64,000 nt of DNA from Beverwykella pulmonaria (GCA_001599595.1 BCHH01000006.1:1175197-1239196); one strand, 5' to 3'. Numbered from the stretch's first letter, positions 48,591-60,108 are shown. The notes: generated by a model not told the origin, from the letters alone. Program-made: numbers and translations.

Positions 48591-49685
48591 ATGTCCACTG
48601 CTGTCTGGCCACCCATCGACCCTGCCCAGCTTGCCGACGAGCAGGCCGCGTCTCAGGCATGTCCATTGACGCAATCCGATGCTGGCCCTGCGCAGACTAC
48701 TGACCCCATACGCAGGCGCGGGAGCTCGAATGGCTGCTCGCTCAGTTCCGCGAGACGCTGCAGTCGCTCAAGGCCGGATTGGAAGAATGCGCCACCCTGC
48801 TTGCGCCCACAGAGAACGGCTCAACGCTCGTCTTATCCTCAGTGCGCTCGGAGAGTCTCAAAGGCCTCATCACCCGAGTCGGCACTCGCATTGTGAAGGG
48901 GGTATGTTTTGGGATGCACACTTGTCGCCCATGCGCTTTGCTAACCACAGCTTCTACAGAATGTCAAGCTTCGCCTCTCCACCCTCCCGCCCCCCCGTGG
49001 GTCGACGTCCTACGACCTCACGATCTCGTCTGCGCCCCAAGCACCTACACTCGTAATCCCACAGTTGACCTCGGTCAGAACAGCGATCAACACGTGCTTG
49101 GATGTGATTGATGTTACCACCTGGACGGGGGACGCGAGCAACGCGAATTTCGTTGCAGGACAGCTGCAGTTGCTATATGACCATATACAGGAAGCACGGC
49201 AGGCGCTCAGAGGCTACTCTGATGTCCAGTTGCTCTGGTGGGAGCATCCTGTAGATGAAAATGTAGGCATTCACGTTCTATGCGCACTACTACGCGCGCT
49301 GCCACTCACTCGCCATATGCAGATATTCGATCCTCCACTACCCCCCAACGTCGCTTTCCACCTCTTCGTGTTCGACGCCGCCCTGCTCCTCGAGATTCGG
49401 ACCCTGGAGATACAAGTACCTGGCGAGGAGTCGCACTCAGGCTTCAGTATTCGCGACAGATTGGCAGTGGCCTTGGGCGGCGCGCGGCTCCCTATCCACG
49501 ATGAGGTTGATCGCACATTCACATACAAGGGCCAGGAGGTGCGGGTGAAGGAGAAGATTCGAGTCGAGAGCCAGGATCCGGCTCTGATTTCGGCCATGGC
49601 CAAGCTGAATGCGCTCGAGCACAGCGTCATGTTGAATCGAAAGGCGCTCAATATCGTCATGGGCCACGACGAGCAGATGGACTAA
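48591..49685 (+). CDS. RAVE complex subunit ROGDI/RAV2
   Basis: Exons 48591-48656, 48716-48901, 48960-49262 and 49323-49685 give 305 residues. The family pattern is clear: ARELEWLLAQFRETLQSLKAGLEEC, SGSTLVLSS-like SESLKGLITRVGTRIVKG, the central LQLLYDHIQEARQAL, WWEHPVDEN-IFDPPLPP across the last intron, and VKEKIRVESQDPALISAMAKLNALEHSV near the end. ROGDI/Rav2 helps reassemble the V-ATPase. Intron 1 requires a GC donor (48657). Intron 3 (49263-49322) is exactly 60 bases and has no stop, so it could be retained in frame; the family spacing argues for removal. Confidence 0.87.
48657..48715 (+). other. GC-AG intron in the ROGDI gene
   Basis: Donor TCTCAG|GCATGT and acceptor CATACGCAG. Splicing here joins residues SQ to ARELEW in phase 0; the nearby GT gives a wrong frame with every AG tested. 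Confidence 0.75.
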
Positions 49686-50022
49686 AGAGGACAGCAAATT
49701 CAGACGCAGTGATTCGCTCTTCCTACTGGTGTGCCCTCCGCGGGCGAGGCAACGAGCAGTTTTCCTCTCCACCTCCACGGAAGTGTGTTTTACAAGAGAC
49801 CTCCGCGGCTGTCCGAAACAGGATTAGCGGCGCATTGGCTTATCGATATCGGAACAAAAAAAGCAACCCTGCACGATGGCGTTGATGAGTATACATACTG
49901 TAGCTTCGCGCTTTCAAAGCCAGGCCATCTTCTTGTTTGAATTTTCTCTTCCTGTTGTCTTCCCCTGACTGTCAGCCTTCATTCTCCCATTTTATTTTCT
50001 CCGGCGCCGCCTGGCTGCCATC
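49686..50022. other. Intergenic, ROGDI to MET1
   Basis: About 340 bp between two same-strand genes; no gene seen. Pyrimidine-rich near 49940-50010. Confidence 0.6.
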
Positions 50023-51705
50023 ATGGCTCCTGCGCTTCTTACAGCAGTCGACGCCACCTCCCACGTGCATTTGATCATCGGGTCCAACCCGCTGGCCAGT
50101 GCGAGATGTTCGCGATCGGTTGAGGTCGGCGCCACACCGATACTCATCGCGCCCGCGGAGTCCACACTGCATTATAGCCTCGTGAAGCGAATTGACGACG
50201 GAGAGGTGCAATGGCTACAGCGCGGCTTCCAAGAAGAGGACTTGACTAGTCTTGGTCGGACTGAAGTAGACGGTGTTGTGGATGCTGTCTTTGTGACGGC
50301 TGGCGGTAAACAGAATCAGAGTAAATGCTCCATTACCATGCCTCTCTCTGTATTTCTAAAGTGGTGAGCAGGCACCCAAATATCCAGCCTGTGTCGCCGC
50401 CTCCGAATTCCCGTGAACGTAGTCGATGCACCGAATCTCTGCTCGTTCACTCTCTTGTCCACCCACTCCGACGGCCCTCTACAGATTGGCGTGACCACAT
50501 CTGGAAAAGGCTGCAAGCTGTCCGCAAGAATTCGGCGGGAGATAGCAGCCTCGCTGCCGCCACAGCTCGGTGATGCAGTGGAAAGACTAGGCACTATGCG
50601 CAGACGGATCTGGGAGGAAGACCATGCAGTCGAGCTATCTCAAGATATCGAGGTCGAGGCCGAGGTCGAGGAAGAGGATATTGGTCAGCCGGCCACTTTC
50701 AATAAACTAGTTCTGGCAGAAAGTGCAGAGGCAGCGCGTGGGAGGCGCATGCGGTGGCTGGCACAGATCTGCGAATACTGGCCGCTTCGACGTCTTGCCT
50801 CCATCACCGACGCCGATGTAGAATCCGTGCTTCGAGACTATACACAGAAAAGCGCCTTGAGGGCCAGCAACACCACAGACACCGAGGCACTTCGACAAGG
50901 GAGAATCATACTGGCCGGTTCGGGCCCTGGAAACCCTGATCTCCTGACTCGGGCAGCGCACAATGCCATACTGTCTGCGGATCTTATACTTGCCGACAAG
51001 CTGGTCCCTTCCCCTATACTCGATCTAGTACCTCGGCGCGCAACTGTCCATATCGCCAGAAAGTTCCCTGGAAACGCAGACAAGGCGCAGGAAGAACTCC
51101 TCGAGCTCGGCCTCGAAGGGCTCAAAGCAGGGAAAGTGGTTGTGCGAATAAAGCAGGGCGACCCTTATATCTTCGGCCGTGGCGGAGAAGAGTACGACTT
51201 TTTCCGTTCACATGGATACACGCCAACCGTTCTGCCCGGTATCACCAGTGCTCTGAGCGCGCCTCTCTTTGCAGCTATTCCTACAACACATCGCGGCGTT
51301 GCAGATCAAGTACTGATATGTACGGGCACGGGTCGAAAAGGAGCGCCCCTCGATCCTCCAGAGTACGTGCCATCGCGTACTGTGGTACTATTGATGGCTC
51401 TACATCGGCTCTCTCCACTTATCGAGAGTCTGGCTGCCAAGAGCTACCCGGTCGACACTCCGTGCGCCGTTATTGAGCGAGCCAGCTGTCAAGATCAAAG
51501 AGTCATCAGAACCACACTGGAACATGTGTGTTCTGCAGTAGAGGAGGAAGGCAGTCGTCCGCCTGGCCTATTAGTCATTGGGAATGCATGCGGTGTGCTT
51601 CGCCAGTTCCATCAAAAATGGGTGGTGGAAGAAGGGTTCAAGGGGCTGGATAACATTGTTGCTGTGGGTGATTTGCCAATTTTGGGAGACGATATTAAGG
51701 TTTAA
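50023..51705 (+). CDS. MET1: Siroheme synthase-type uroporphyrinogen-III C-methyltransferase
   Basis: Exons 50023-50320 and 50372-51705 give 543 residues. Residues 1-225 resemble the precorrin-2 dehydrogenase/ferrochelatase fold (LIIGSNPLASARCSRSVEVG, and LRIPVNVVDAPNLCSFTLLS after the junction). Residues about 285-535 are the SAM-dependent methyltransferase: GSGPGNPDLLTRAA, IKQGDPYIFGRGGEEYDFF and LPGITSALSAPLFAAIPTTHRG. The enzyme methylates uroporphyrinogen III toward siroheme, the cofactor of sulfite and nitrite reductases, so it supports sulfate assimilation. Yeast splits the activities between Met1 and Met8; here the N-terminal fold precedes the SUMT domain, as usual in fungal MET1. Whether the N-terminal half is catalytic cannot be judged. 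Confidence 0.92.
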
Positions 51706-51933
51706 CATAAAATCCCAAATGTATTGTAGTTTGTAGAGAGACGCCCTATCTCAACCCTCCCGTGAACAAGTCTTTTCAAAGTCCAGAGTGAACTCTGTTC
51801 CGATACCGGGTGTGGAAGAAATTTCAGAGTTCGTTGCGCCACAGCTACCCACTCACAGCCACACACACCACCCCACTTGCGTTATAAACTCTCTTTCGCG
51901 ACATTGTGACTCAAGCAAAATCAACTTTCAAAA

Positions 51934-53037
51934 ATGGCGTCCGCAGTGGTTGTGAAAATCGACCTTCAGGGTACATTGCCAAAAGTGGCCTCGGGCAAGG
52001 TCAGAGACTTGTTCGCCGTCGACGATAAGACACTGCTATTTGTAGCGAGCGACCGGATATCTGCTTATGATGTAGTTATGGAAAATGTAAGGTTTTCTAC
52101 TCGTCCTCTATTGCAATCCCCTCGCTATCCAAATGATGATTCATACAAGAAACGATATTTTAATGTGATCTCTCTTGTTGACATGAATTCGGCAGGGCAT
52201 TCCAAGCAAAGGTGCTTTGCTCACGGCATTGAGGTATATCCCCCTTGCGAGCAACCCTAAGTTAAAACAATGCTCAATCTTTTCCCTAGCATCTACTGGT
52301 TCCAATATCTCCAGACCCAAATTCCAAACCTCAAGACCCACTTCATCAACAACTCCCTCCCTTCCAGCCTCGAAACATCCCTTAGCGCTTCCCTTCTCGA
52401 CTCCATTCGTCCACGGAGCATGCAAGTGTGCCGTCTCCGCGTCCTACCCATTGAATCCATCGTCCGCGGCTACATCACTGGGTCTGGCTGGAACGAGTAC
52501 AAGAAATCCGGCACTGTCCACGGCATCTCCATCCCTACTGGCTTGCTCGAAGGCCAGAAACTCCCCACGCCGCTATGGACGCCTAGCACTAAAGCCGAGG
52601 CTGGCGATAAGGACGAAAACATTAGTCCTGAACAAGCCCGCTCCGTCATTGGCGATGCCACTATTGCCGCCGAAGTAGAGCGCCTAAGTCTGCAGATCTA
52701 CACCACAGCAGCCAGGAGAGCGGAGGAAGTTGGCATCATTATTGCCGACACGAAATTCGAGTTTGGCGTCGATGAAGAGAATGGGAATCAAGTAGTGTTG
52801 ATCGACGAGGTGTTAACGCCGGATAGCAGCCGGTTCTGGCCCAGGAGCTCGTGGGAAGAGAATCTGGGGCGCGCGCAGCCTAGCTTTGATAAGCAGTATT
52901 TGAGGGATTGGTTGACGGAAAATGGGCTGAAAGGGAAGGGAGGCGTGGTTGTTCCTGAGGATGTAGTGCAGAAGACGGCGGCGAAGTATCGGGAGGCCTA
53001 TGAGACGATTACGGGAGAGAAGTGGAAAGACGCTTAG
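51934..53037 (+). CDS. ADE1: Phosphoribosylaminoimidazole-succinocarboxamide (SAICAR) synthetase
   Basis: Exons 51934-52086, 52196-52233 and 52290-53037 give 312 residues, close to the yeast enzyme. The N-terminal ATP-binding half has [27 protein letters not shown], then [13 protein letters not shown] from the 38-base middle exon. The core has [35 protein letters not shown] substrate loop, [11 protein letters not shown] and the catalytic-site [14 protein letters not shown]. It joins CAIR and aspartate in purine synthesis. Loss in yeast gives red colonies. The gap from the MET1 gene is only 228 bases. Confidence 0.96.
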
Positions 53038-53329
53038 GGGCTGTTATGGTCGTGGTGTGCGTACAGCAGCTTGTCTCTTGAGCTATAGAGCTTTCGCTAG
53101 ACGATTAGACTTATGAGCATTATAAAAGAACTACGAAGATTTTTATTTAACTCCATTTCGAAATCATCCTCGTATTGGAGTGATGATGGGTACCTCATTT
53201 CACCACGTGACGTACGCGTAGCTGCCTTCACGCTAGCCCTGCTTCGGATAGCTTGGCCTCCGTGAACCTTAACTCATTTCACGCTCTTTATTCACAAACC
53301 AAATACAACGCAACACGCCGGTCAAGAAC

Positions 53330-55106
53330 ATGGCTGCCATCCAGTTCACGACCCTGATACGACTTCCCTTCGCCCGCGGGGATTTCGTGGATCCACAACA
53401 GGTAAAGGCGCCAAAACGATTCTTACATAGAAATGTATTCGAACTAAAAGGATGCAGGCCGACTGGAGTGCAGCAAAGGACCGTGCTCTTTGGAAAGTCA
53501 TCTCCAAATCATCAAAGACTAGCGATCTAAACTGTAGGTGACCTCCCGTGTGATGAGTATGCTGATTCTGACTATTGCAGGGGTGGAACTGTACGTACGA
53601 AAACGATGAGGTTGCTATTTGCCGCAGCTAATCCATGACCCCAGCGCAACCCGATTCCAAGTACCATCGGCGTTCCTTCTGCAGCAAGCGGCATGGCTGT
53701 ATGAGAGACACTTGGACCATGTTCGCACGCAGATGAAAAAAGTTGGGACTACGAATCCTTCCGGGACGTCCAGTTATGGTAGTGCTCATACTACTATTGG
53801 TGGACTTCCCATGCAGAGGGGCGGTAGCGGCGGGTCAAAAAGTACGGATCATTCTAGCCTTAAGTCTTTCCATCATTCTAATACAGAACAGATTCAGGGA
53901 CTCCTTCGGCCATGTCTGTACGGCCAAGAGATAGCCCTGTACCTCGGACAGAGAGCGCCGCACCTGGTATAGTTCCCTACACTTGCGTTACACATTTGTA
54001 GATATAAAGAGCATAGACTGACTTCTTCTAGCACCGCAAGCGCCAGCGCTCTCTCGCACCCCCTCAACAAACACCATCACACAATCTAGGACATATGCCC
54101 AACAAAACCCCATTCGACCTGCCCAACGCCACGCCCCGCCTAACCCAACGGGCGCCAAACGCGTAGATGAGGCATCCACCATCCTCCCCTCGAAAGGAAA
54201 CCCACCCAAATCCCTCGAAACAACTTCATCAGATGTAGCCGGCTCGTCAGACTCAAGTTCCTCGTCTTCAGATTCTGACCCAGATAATCCCGCACATAGG
54301 AGCCAGCTCTTCAAGCGCCCACCGCGTTTCCGCCAGCAACGGCCCCGGGAACTTCTCTCCTACGACGAACACCCAGACGAAGGTGACGATCCCGAGAACA
54401 GTGCTACTGCCCCGCTCCCATTCGCTCGTACCCTCAACACTCCCACAACTCGGCCCGGTGACAGCAGCAAAGCTTCTCAAGACACCAAACGCCAGCAGCC
54501 TACCTCGGATATGCGACGAGAACGCGAATCCAAGGCCCAAGCCCTAGATGCAAGCTCTTCGATGGCTAGCTCGGCGAGCGATGCTCCGAAGGTGGGTGGG
54601 CCGAGTGCGAACGGGCCGGGCCCGTTGAGTCCGAGACATAGGTCTGAGCTGGCGAGGCTTAATGAGAAGAGAGCAGGGGCAAGAGGGAAGAAGGACGGGA
54701 GTGAGGGGACGCCGAGTATGGGGAGTAGTTTTAGTGATATTGACGGTATGTGTTTTGTTTCTGTTTGTGATCTCTTTTTTGTCTTGTTTGTTTGGGTTTT
54801 GATCGTTCTTCCGTTTTCTTCGTACCTTATTCATCAGAGGCTTCAATTTCGTCACTAAGTTACATATCGTTTTTTGTTTTCGGAAAGCTAATATTTTTGG
54901 GATGCAGATGCAGGAATCAGCCAGTCTGCTCTCGAGGAAGCGTTGCTCAGCAACATTCAGTAAGTTGGATCTTTCAAATCTCATCCTTCTATGGTCCAGA
55001 AGCAGTGCCACGAACGCTCACGAACGGAATTGCGCTGACTTCGTCCTCCACTTCTAGACACGGCCGGATGAGTACTCTCAGCCAACTACGATCGAGATAT
55101 CTGTAG
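53330..55106 (+). CDS. ATG29: Autophagy-related protein 29
   Basis: Eight exons: 53330-53401, 53458-53533, 53581-53590, 53645-53841, 53898-53966, 54032-54745, 54908-54959 and 55058-55106, giving 412 residues. The N-terminus is diagnostic (FTTLIRLPFARGDFVDP, ADWSAAKDRALWKVISKSSK, then WVELATRF and AFLLQQAAWLYERHL). The third exon is a 10-base micro-exon encoding WVEL; the intron after it has a good branch site (GCTAATC). The centre is disordered and Ser/Pro-rich. The C-terminus reads ALEEALLSNIQHGRMSTLSQLRSRYL, another family mark. Atg29 with Atg17 and Atg31 builds the starvation scaffold at the phagophore assembly site. The acceptor of exon 5 is uncertain: an AG six bases upstream also keeps frame. 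Confidence 0.9.
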
Positions 55107-55970
55107 ACTTTCGACCAGCAATTCTGTCAGACAAAGTAGGGTAGCGGGAAATCATCTATAGAGTTGTATAATTCAAAGTTTCCAGGCGAAAAACTGTGAC
55201 ATTTTTCACTGCCCCAATAAGATCAAGTGATGCTAACCATCAAGTGAATATGATAAAGCACCAAACCAAAGTCTTGGCACTAACATCTGCCTTCAAATAG
55301 CTCAAAGTATCTCACAAACACAATCTCGCAGTGTATTTCCACCGAACCAACAACCAAAATGGAGCCCCCCGTGATCTTCATCTCAGACTGGACGCAAATG
55401 CCACCGGTGACCACACAATACATACACGGTCCCAACGAACTCGACCTCCAGACTATATATAAAACAATTAAGACCCTCCACATGCACCCGGGTCGCGGCA
55501 CCGCCTCCCGGCTCCCAAATCCATATTCCTTCCAATCTCGTAAGCTCCTCCCTCCTCCACTCCCATGTCATAAATTACTCGAACTAACACCTATCAGGTT
55601 TCGGACTTCATGAGTGCACCGAGCCCTTCCTCGACACCCTCTGGAACTGTTTCGCCCGCCTAACGGACTACTTCGCTGACTTCGCCGTCCACGATAGTCC
55701 CGCAATGCAAGCCGTATGGTTCCACCTTCTCGATGTCCTCCAAGACGTCTCCTCCACCCTCCCGCATCAATTCTGGGACCCCATACAACCCTACTGCACA
55801 CACGCCACACGCTTCACACGCCAATACGCACAAACCCTCAAACTGATGAATACCGTCACCACCGGACACTTGCCTCAGTCCTCCGCCACGGAGAAGATCG
55901 TCCGACCTTCTTTTCCTCTAGAAGAAGGAGAGCAACGGTATAGGGCGGGCTGGAAGGCAGGTCTCAAGCC

Positions 55971-55978
55971 GTGGCAGC
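55971..55978. repeat. Target-site duplication, left (8 bp)
   Basis: GTGGCAGC immediately before the element; identical to 60109-60116. Eight bases is the hAT hallmark. Confidence 0.95.
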
Positions 55979-55998
55979 CAGAGTTGGCAACAATCAAT
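55979..55998 (+). repeat. hAT left terminal inverted repeat
   Basis: CAGAGTTGGCAACAATCAAT; differs from the right end at one base. Confidence 0.93.
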
Positions 55999-56209
55999 TC
56001 AATCAACTATTCCTTATCCAATTGATTTGATTGATGAAGCTGCCCGTAGCAGATTGATTTGATTGACTTGATAGGGTAGAGNAGGGTGAATTGAATTGGA
56101 AATTGATTGGTAATTGATGATCGATTATCAAATCCGTATCTGATTTGTATGGGGGTTTGTGAGAGCAGTACTAGCAGGGAACGGAACGAAGAGATGGATC
56201 AGAGGTAAA

Positions 56210-56294
56210 CAAGCTTGATTCATCAGAGTCGAGACGAATCCTTGAGGATACTCGGAGGATTTGAAGAAAGCTATATATGGTATGTCACGTGATC
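56210..56294 (+). repeat. Dispersed repeat, copy C (inside the hAT element)
   Basis: Contains CTTGATTCATCAGAGTCGAG, ACGAATCCTTGAGGATAC, CGGAGGATTTGAAG, CTATATATGG and GTCACGTGATCC; related to copies A and B in the 24-26 kb island. Confidence 0.75.
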
Positions 56295-56697
56295 CACTGA
56301 CACACGGACCTCTGATGATGTGTCACGTGACTTGTTGACCTAGATGCCTCCAAAGATACGTCACGTGATCTTTAAGCACACGGCCTGATAGGCCTCCAAG
56401 GGGCCTCTGCAGGAGACCCTCCAGGAACAGAATGTTATACGAGGTGAACACTTACTGGGTCTAGTCTGTACTAAGGCGGAGCGTAAGCGTAGGTGTTGTA
56501 GGATTATTCTGTGAGGTTCGAAGACGATGATATAAGACAGAGGGGTGGTAAATCCAATCAATAAATTGACTAACTAACTTGCTGTATCAATCTGGGTAAG
56601 AGGTGAGTGAAGTTATTTGAGTTGACTACAAAGAGCAAACATAACATAGGGAACTGCCTTCCTTATATATTTCCTCTTTGCCTATAGAATCCTGAGT

Positions 56698-57190
56698 CTC
56701 CCATCCCTTGGCGGGATATCAGGGATCCTTCAATTCTCCTAAGTCTCCCATCCCTTGGCAGGATATCAAGGATCCTCTAATTCTCCCAAGTCTCCCATCC
56801 CTTAGCAGGATATTGAGGATCCTCCAATTCTCCCAAGTTTCCCCTTCCTTGGCGGGATCTCTAGGATCCTTCAATTCTCCCAAGTTTCCCCTTCCTTGGC
56901 AGGATCTCTAGGATCCTTNAATTCTCCNGAGTTTCCCCTTCCTTGGCGGGATCTCTAGGATCCTTCAATTCTCCCNAGTTTCCCCTTCCTTGGCAGGATC
57001 TCTAGGATCCTTCAATTCTCCTGAGTTTCCCCTTCCTTGGCAGGATCTCTAGGATCCTTCAATTCTCCTAAGTTTCCCCTTCCTTAGCGGGATCTCTAGA
57101 ATCCTTCAATTCTCCTAAGTTTCCCCTTCCTTGGCAGGATCTCTAGGATCCTTTAATTCTCCTAAGTTTCCTGTGTCTTGGCGGGATATC
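56698..57190 (+). repeat. 47-bp minisatellite, ten full copies plus a partial one
   Basis: Ten units of exactly 47 bp start at 56698 and every 47 bases to 57121; a partial eleventh follows at 57168. Each unit includes a CCTTGGCRGGAT core and GGATCCTTCAATTCTCC. The first three units share CTCCCATCCC, the others TTCCCCTTCC, showing block-wise expansion. Confidence 0.92.
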
Positions 57191-57208
57191 TTCTGTCACG
57201 TGCCTCGC

Positions 57209-59809
57209 TTACCTGCGCGAATCCTCGCTGTTCTTTTGCGCCTGTCTGCGCGCCATGCTGCGCCTGTTGACAGGGTTTTGTTTGTTTGTTGTTGGGGTTA
57301 GTTCCTCATCTGCAGCCTGCATCTGTGCAACTTCTTTAAACTGTAACACAGAAGTGTCCCTCACAGGTTTCTAGTAGTCAAGATCCCACTCAGATATACC
57401 GTATATATTATTAATCTTTTGCTCTACCATATTAGTGTGATTAAAGTCCCTAGATACTTGAAATCCAGCCCTTGTCTAGGATTGTACACATTAAATTGCT
57501 GCAAGTAGTTAAGGGCTTAGTTTCCTACGCTTAGGTTCTAAAAGATCGCCAATCTTAGAGAACATACGCTCACACGCGCAGCTTAATGCTAGGATAGATA
57601 GTACGTTAATTGCCATCTTAGAGAGATAAGGGTAACAAGGTTTGAGAGTTATCCAATAGGCAATCAGGTTAATTAAATGTGCGTGTTCCCAGGGCAAATT
57701 AGGCTTGTAGAGCTTCTAGCGTTGAAACTCATCTAGATCCTTAGGGTTAATTTAGTCTTCTTAAACAGGATTTACGTGTTAATTAATAGCCTCTTGAAGC
57801 CCTAAAATCTTGACCTTTTTATAGGGTGGTTGCTGCTGCCTATTATAAGAGCTCTTTAGTTTGTATTCCCTCTCCCACAGAGATTTAAAAGCTGCGTTAC
57901 TTGTAGCTAGCTAGGTAGGTTGATTTATCCATAATCTATTGCAGTAGTGCTTGTAGTAAGGGTAGAGGACTGTTGCAGCATAATAGGCAGGAGAATTGTT
58001 GAGCATTTCCCAATACTTTTGAGCTTTATTCTAGGCAGCCTTGACATTAATAGCCAGATAATCTTTAGGGCCATCTACCTCATTAAAATCTACCTCTTTA
58101 TACTGCTCTACAAGGTCCTTGTAGTGATTAAGCAATTGTTTAAGTGTGGGGATAATCTCATAGATAGCACTAAATTGTCTAGATTTCCCTCTACCTTCAA
58201 GTTGCGAAGTAGCTTCCTTCAAGGGGTGTAGAACCTTAATGTACTAAGTAATAATAGCCCAATTATAAGCTGTTAATCCTGTTGATCTCATCTAATCTAG
58301 CGCATCTAGCTCCTTGTTGTTGCGACTCTGTGCGTAAGCATCTTTGGTTTTAATAGCCTTAATGTGATATTAAATGTATGCATCTAGAGGCCCATGTAAC
58401 TCAACAGCACGCTTAAAGGAGCTACAAAATAAATTCCACCTTGTAATAACAGGCTTAACAGGCTCTTTAAGCTTGTAAGGCTGCTGCAATTTCTGTTCCT
58501 TAGCCTCTGCTTCCTAGAAGTCGCGTAGTTTATTATACTGTTGTAGTGTTTTGATGTGATGCAGAACATCAATAAGCACCCCAAGTGCCCTAAATTTCTG
58601 CCACTCCTTTAAGAAATCCTCCTCAATTTAATACTGCAATTAATCGTTGTCAAATACGTCGCTATCTATCCTAAAAATAATTGTTTGGCCTACTAGATTA
58701 AGTATGTAGGGGCCGCAGCGTAGTTAACGTTTATTGGCATTAAACCTATATTCAACACCCAAACACTCAACTGCCGTATTATTGTTTGTCGCATTGTCTA
58801 AAACAAAGTATCCAATCTTGTTTAAGCTTATTTCAAAGCTTAGAAGAATCCCCTGTATTGCTTTGGCAATCCTTGCTCTAGTATGTGCGCTAGAGAGTTG
58901 TAGAAGGGCGATAGGGATGTCTTTAATAATGCCTAAGGAATTAACATAATGCGCAACTATCCCACAAAACCCTTTCTTCCCACCCTTTATAGTCCATCTG
59001 TCAAAGGATATATGTATTTTGCTTATAGATTTAGACAACTTGTTTATAATTTGCAGGTGCAGATAGTTGTATAGTCGCATAATATACCAAGAAACACTGT
59101 AGTAGCTCTTCTATAACGCATCTGCGGCCTCTAGGCTTGCAAGCAGCATTATAGCTTTAAAGGTAGGGCTTTTAAACTTACTCAGAGGATAATTATTATT
59201 AACTATCCACTCAATTGCAGCTAATTAGAAGCGTTGTACGTCAAAGTTTCCCATTGCGTTGGCTGCTTGTTGTAATAGTTTGATTCTACTACCCATAATA
59301 TATTCCAAGGATTTCTGCCTAGGCTCTATCCAAACACCTACGCGCCTATCTTAAGTATAGCTGTGCCCACAGATCTTTTTACGTAGATAAGCAGCAGCAG
59401 TAGAGGTTGATAGAGTAACTTCAAATCTGCCGCCTCCTCCACTATCAATTATCTTGTGTTGATGGCAGTAGGCGCATATAAAGAATATCCGTGATGGGGC
59501 TGCTCTTAAGCACACCCTGTATCCATGCCTATAAATCCACAACTTCTTGTGTTTCTGTGTACAGAGAGGGGCCATGTAACTGCGTAGGCAATCCCAATCA
59601 ATCCTATCAAAGTTATCCTTAAATTGGGCGTCAAAATCTTTGTTAGAGGGCTTAGGGGTCGCATTGGTTGCAGAGGGTGCCAGGGAGGGAGAAATTGCAG
59701 GGGAGACATCTACGCGATTGCAGAGCTCCTCCTCAAACGTTTGAGTAGCCTGTGAGTCGCCGTCAACAGGGCGCGCAGTACGTNGACTAAGGTGTAATCG
59801 TTGGCTCAT
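57209..59809 (-). pseudogene. hAT transposase, one frame with about 20 premature stops
   Basis: From the ATG at 59809 to the TAA at 57209-57211 one frame of 867 codons can be read with no frameshift. The N-terminal part (59809-59351) has a BED-type zinc finger (FICAYCHQHK ... KKICGHSY). Then comes the RNase H-like catalytic core (ISFDRWTIKGGKKGFCGIVA, IGYFVLDNATNNNTAVE), a helical insert (LEGRGKSRQFSAIYEIIPTL), and the C-terminal dimerisation domain (YPYLSKMAINVLSILALSCACERMFSKIGDLLEPKRRKLSP, quoted in part as its key residues C-ERMFS). Every premature stop I read is TAA or TAG, none TGA. They fall where related proteins have Gln or Trp, which fits C-to-T change on either strand. One codon contains an N (59784). 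Confidence 0.9.
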
Positions 59810-60088
59810 TGTGGTGGTGTAGATAGAAGATTCTTATGGAGGATATGCTGGTGCAGGGCAAAATTGTATGGCCCGAGCATCTCCGGAAGATTGTAATTCC
59901 GACCGAAAACTGCCTAGGAGCTTACTCGTACATATAAACTTATGGCCTTATAAAATAGGTATCAATTGGATCAATTATCCAATCAATCTTTGAGGCAGTG
60001 ACTGAATTGATTGCAAAAATCCATACAAACAGATTGAATTGATTGAATTGTTACATAATCAATTGATCAATCAATTACTTGGATTCGG

Positions 60089-60108
60089 ATTGATTGTTGC
60101 CATCTCTG
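60089..60108 (-). repeat. hAT right terminal inverted repeat
   Basis: Reverse complement reads CAGAGATGGCAACAATCAAT. Confidence 0.93.

Larger units (their letters stand above)
55979..60108 (-). mobile_element. hAT-family DNA transposon, RIP-inactivated, 4,130 bp
   Basis: The ends are inverted repeats beginning CAGAG (T or A) TGGCAACAATCAAT, 19 of 20 bases alike, flanked by the perfect 8-bp duplication GTGGCAGC. The minus strand carries a hAT transposase frame (57209-59809); the left 1.2 kb holds a dispersed repeat copy and a 47-bp minisatellite. Both subterminal regions are full of ATCAATTGATT-like words, likely transposase binding sites. Five ambiguous bases (56082, 56919, 56928, 56976, 59784) all fall inside the element. 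The transposase has about 20 stops, so this copy cannot move by itself, although the ends look intact and might be mobilised by a related active copy. Confidence 0.95.

Noticed and set aside
56698..57190. CRISPR-like repeat array
   Set aside because: The repeats are directly tandem with no unique spacers; this is a minisatellite in a eukaryotic transposon.
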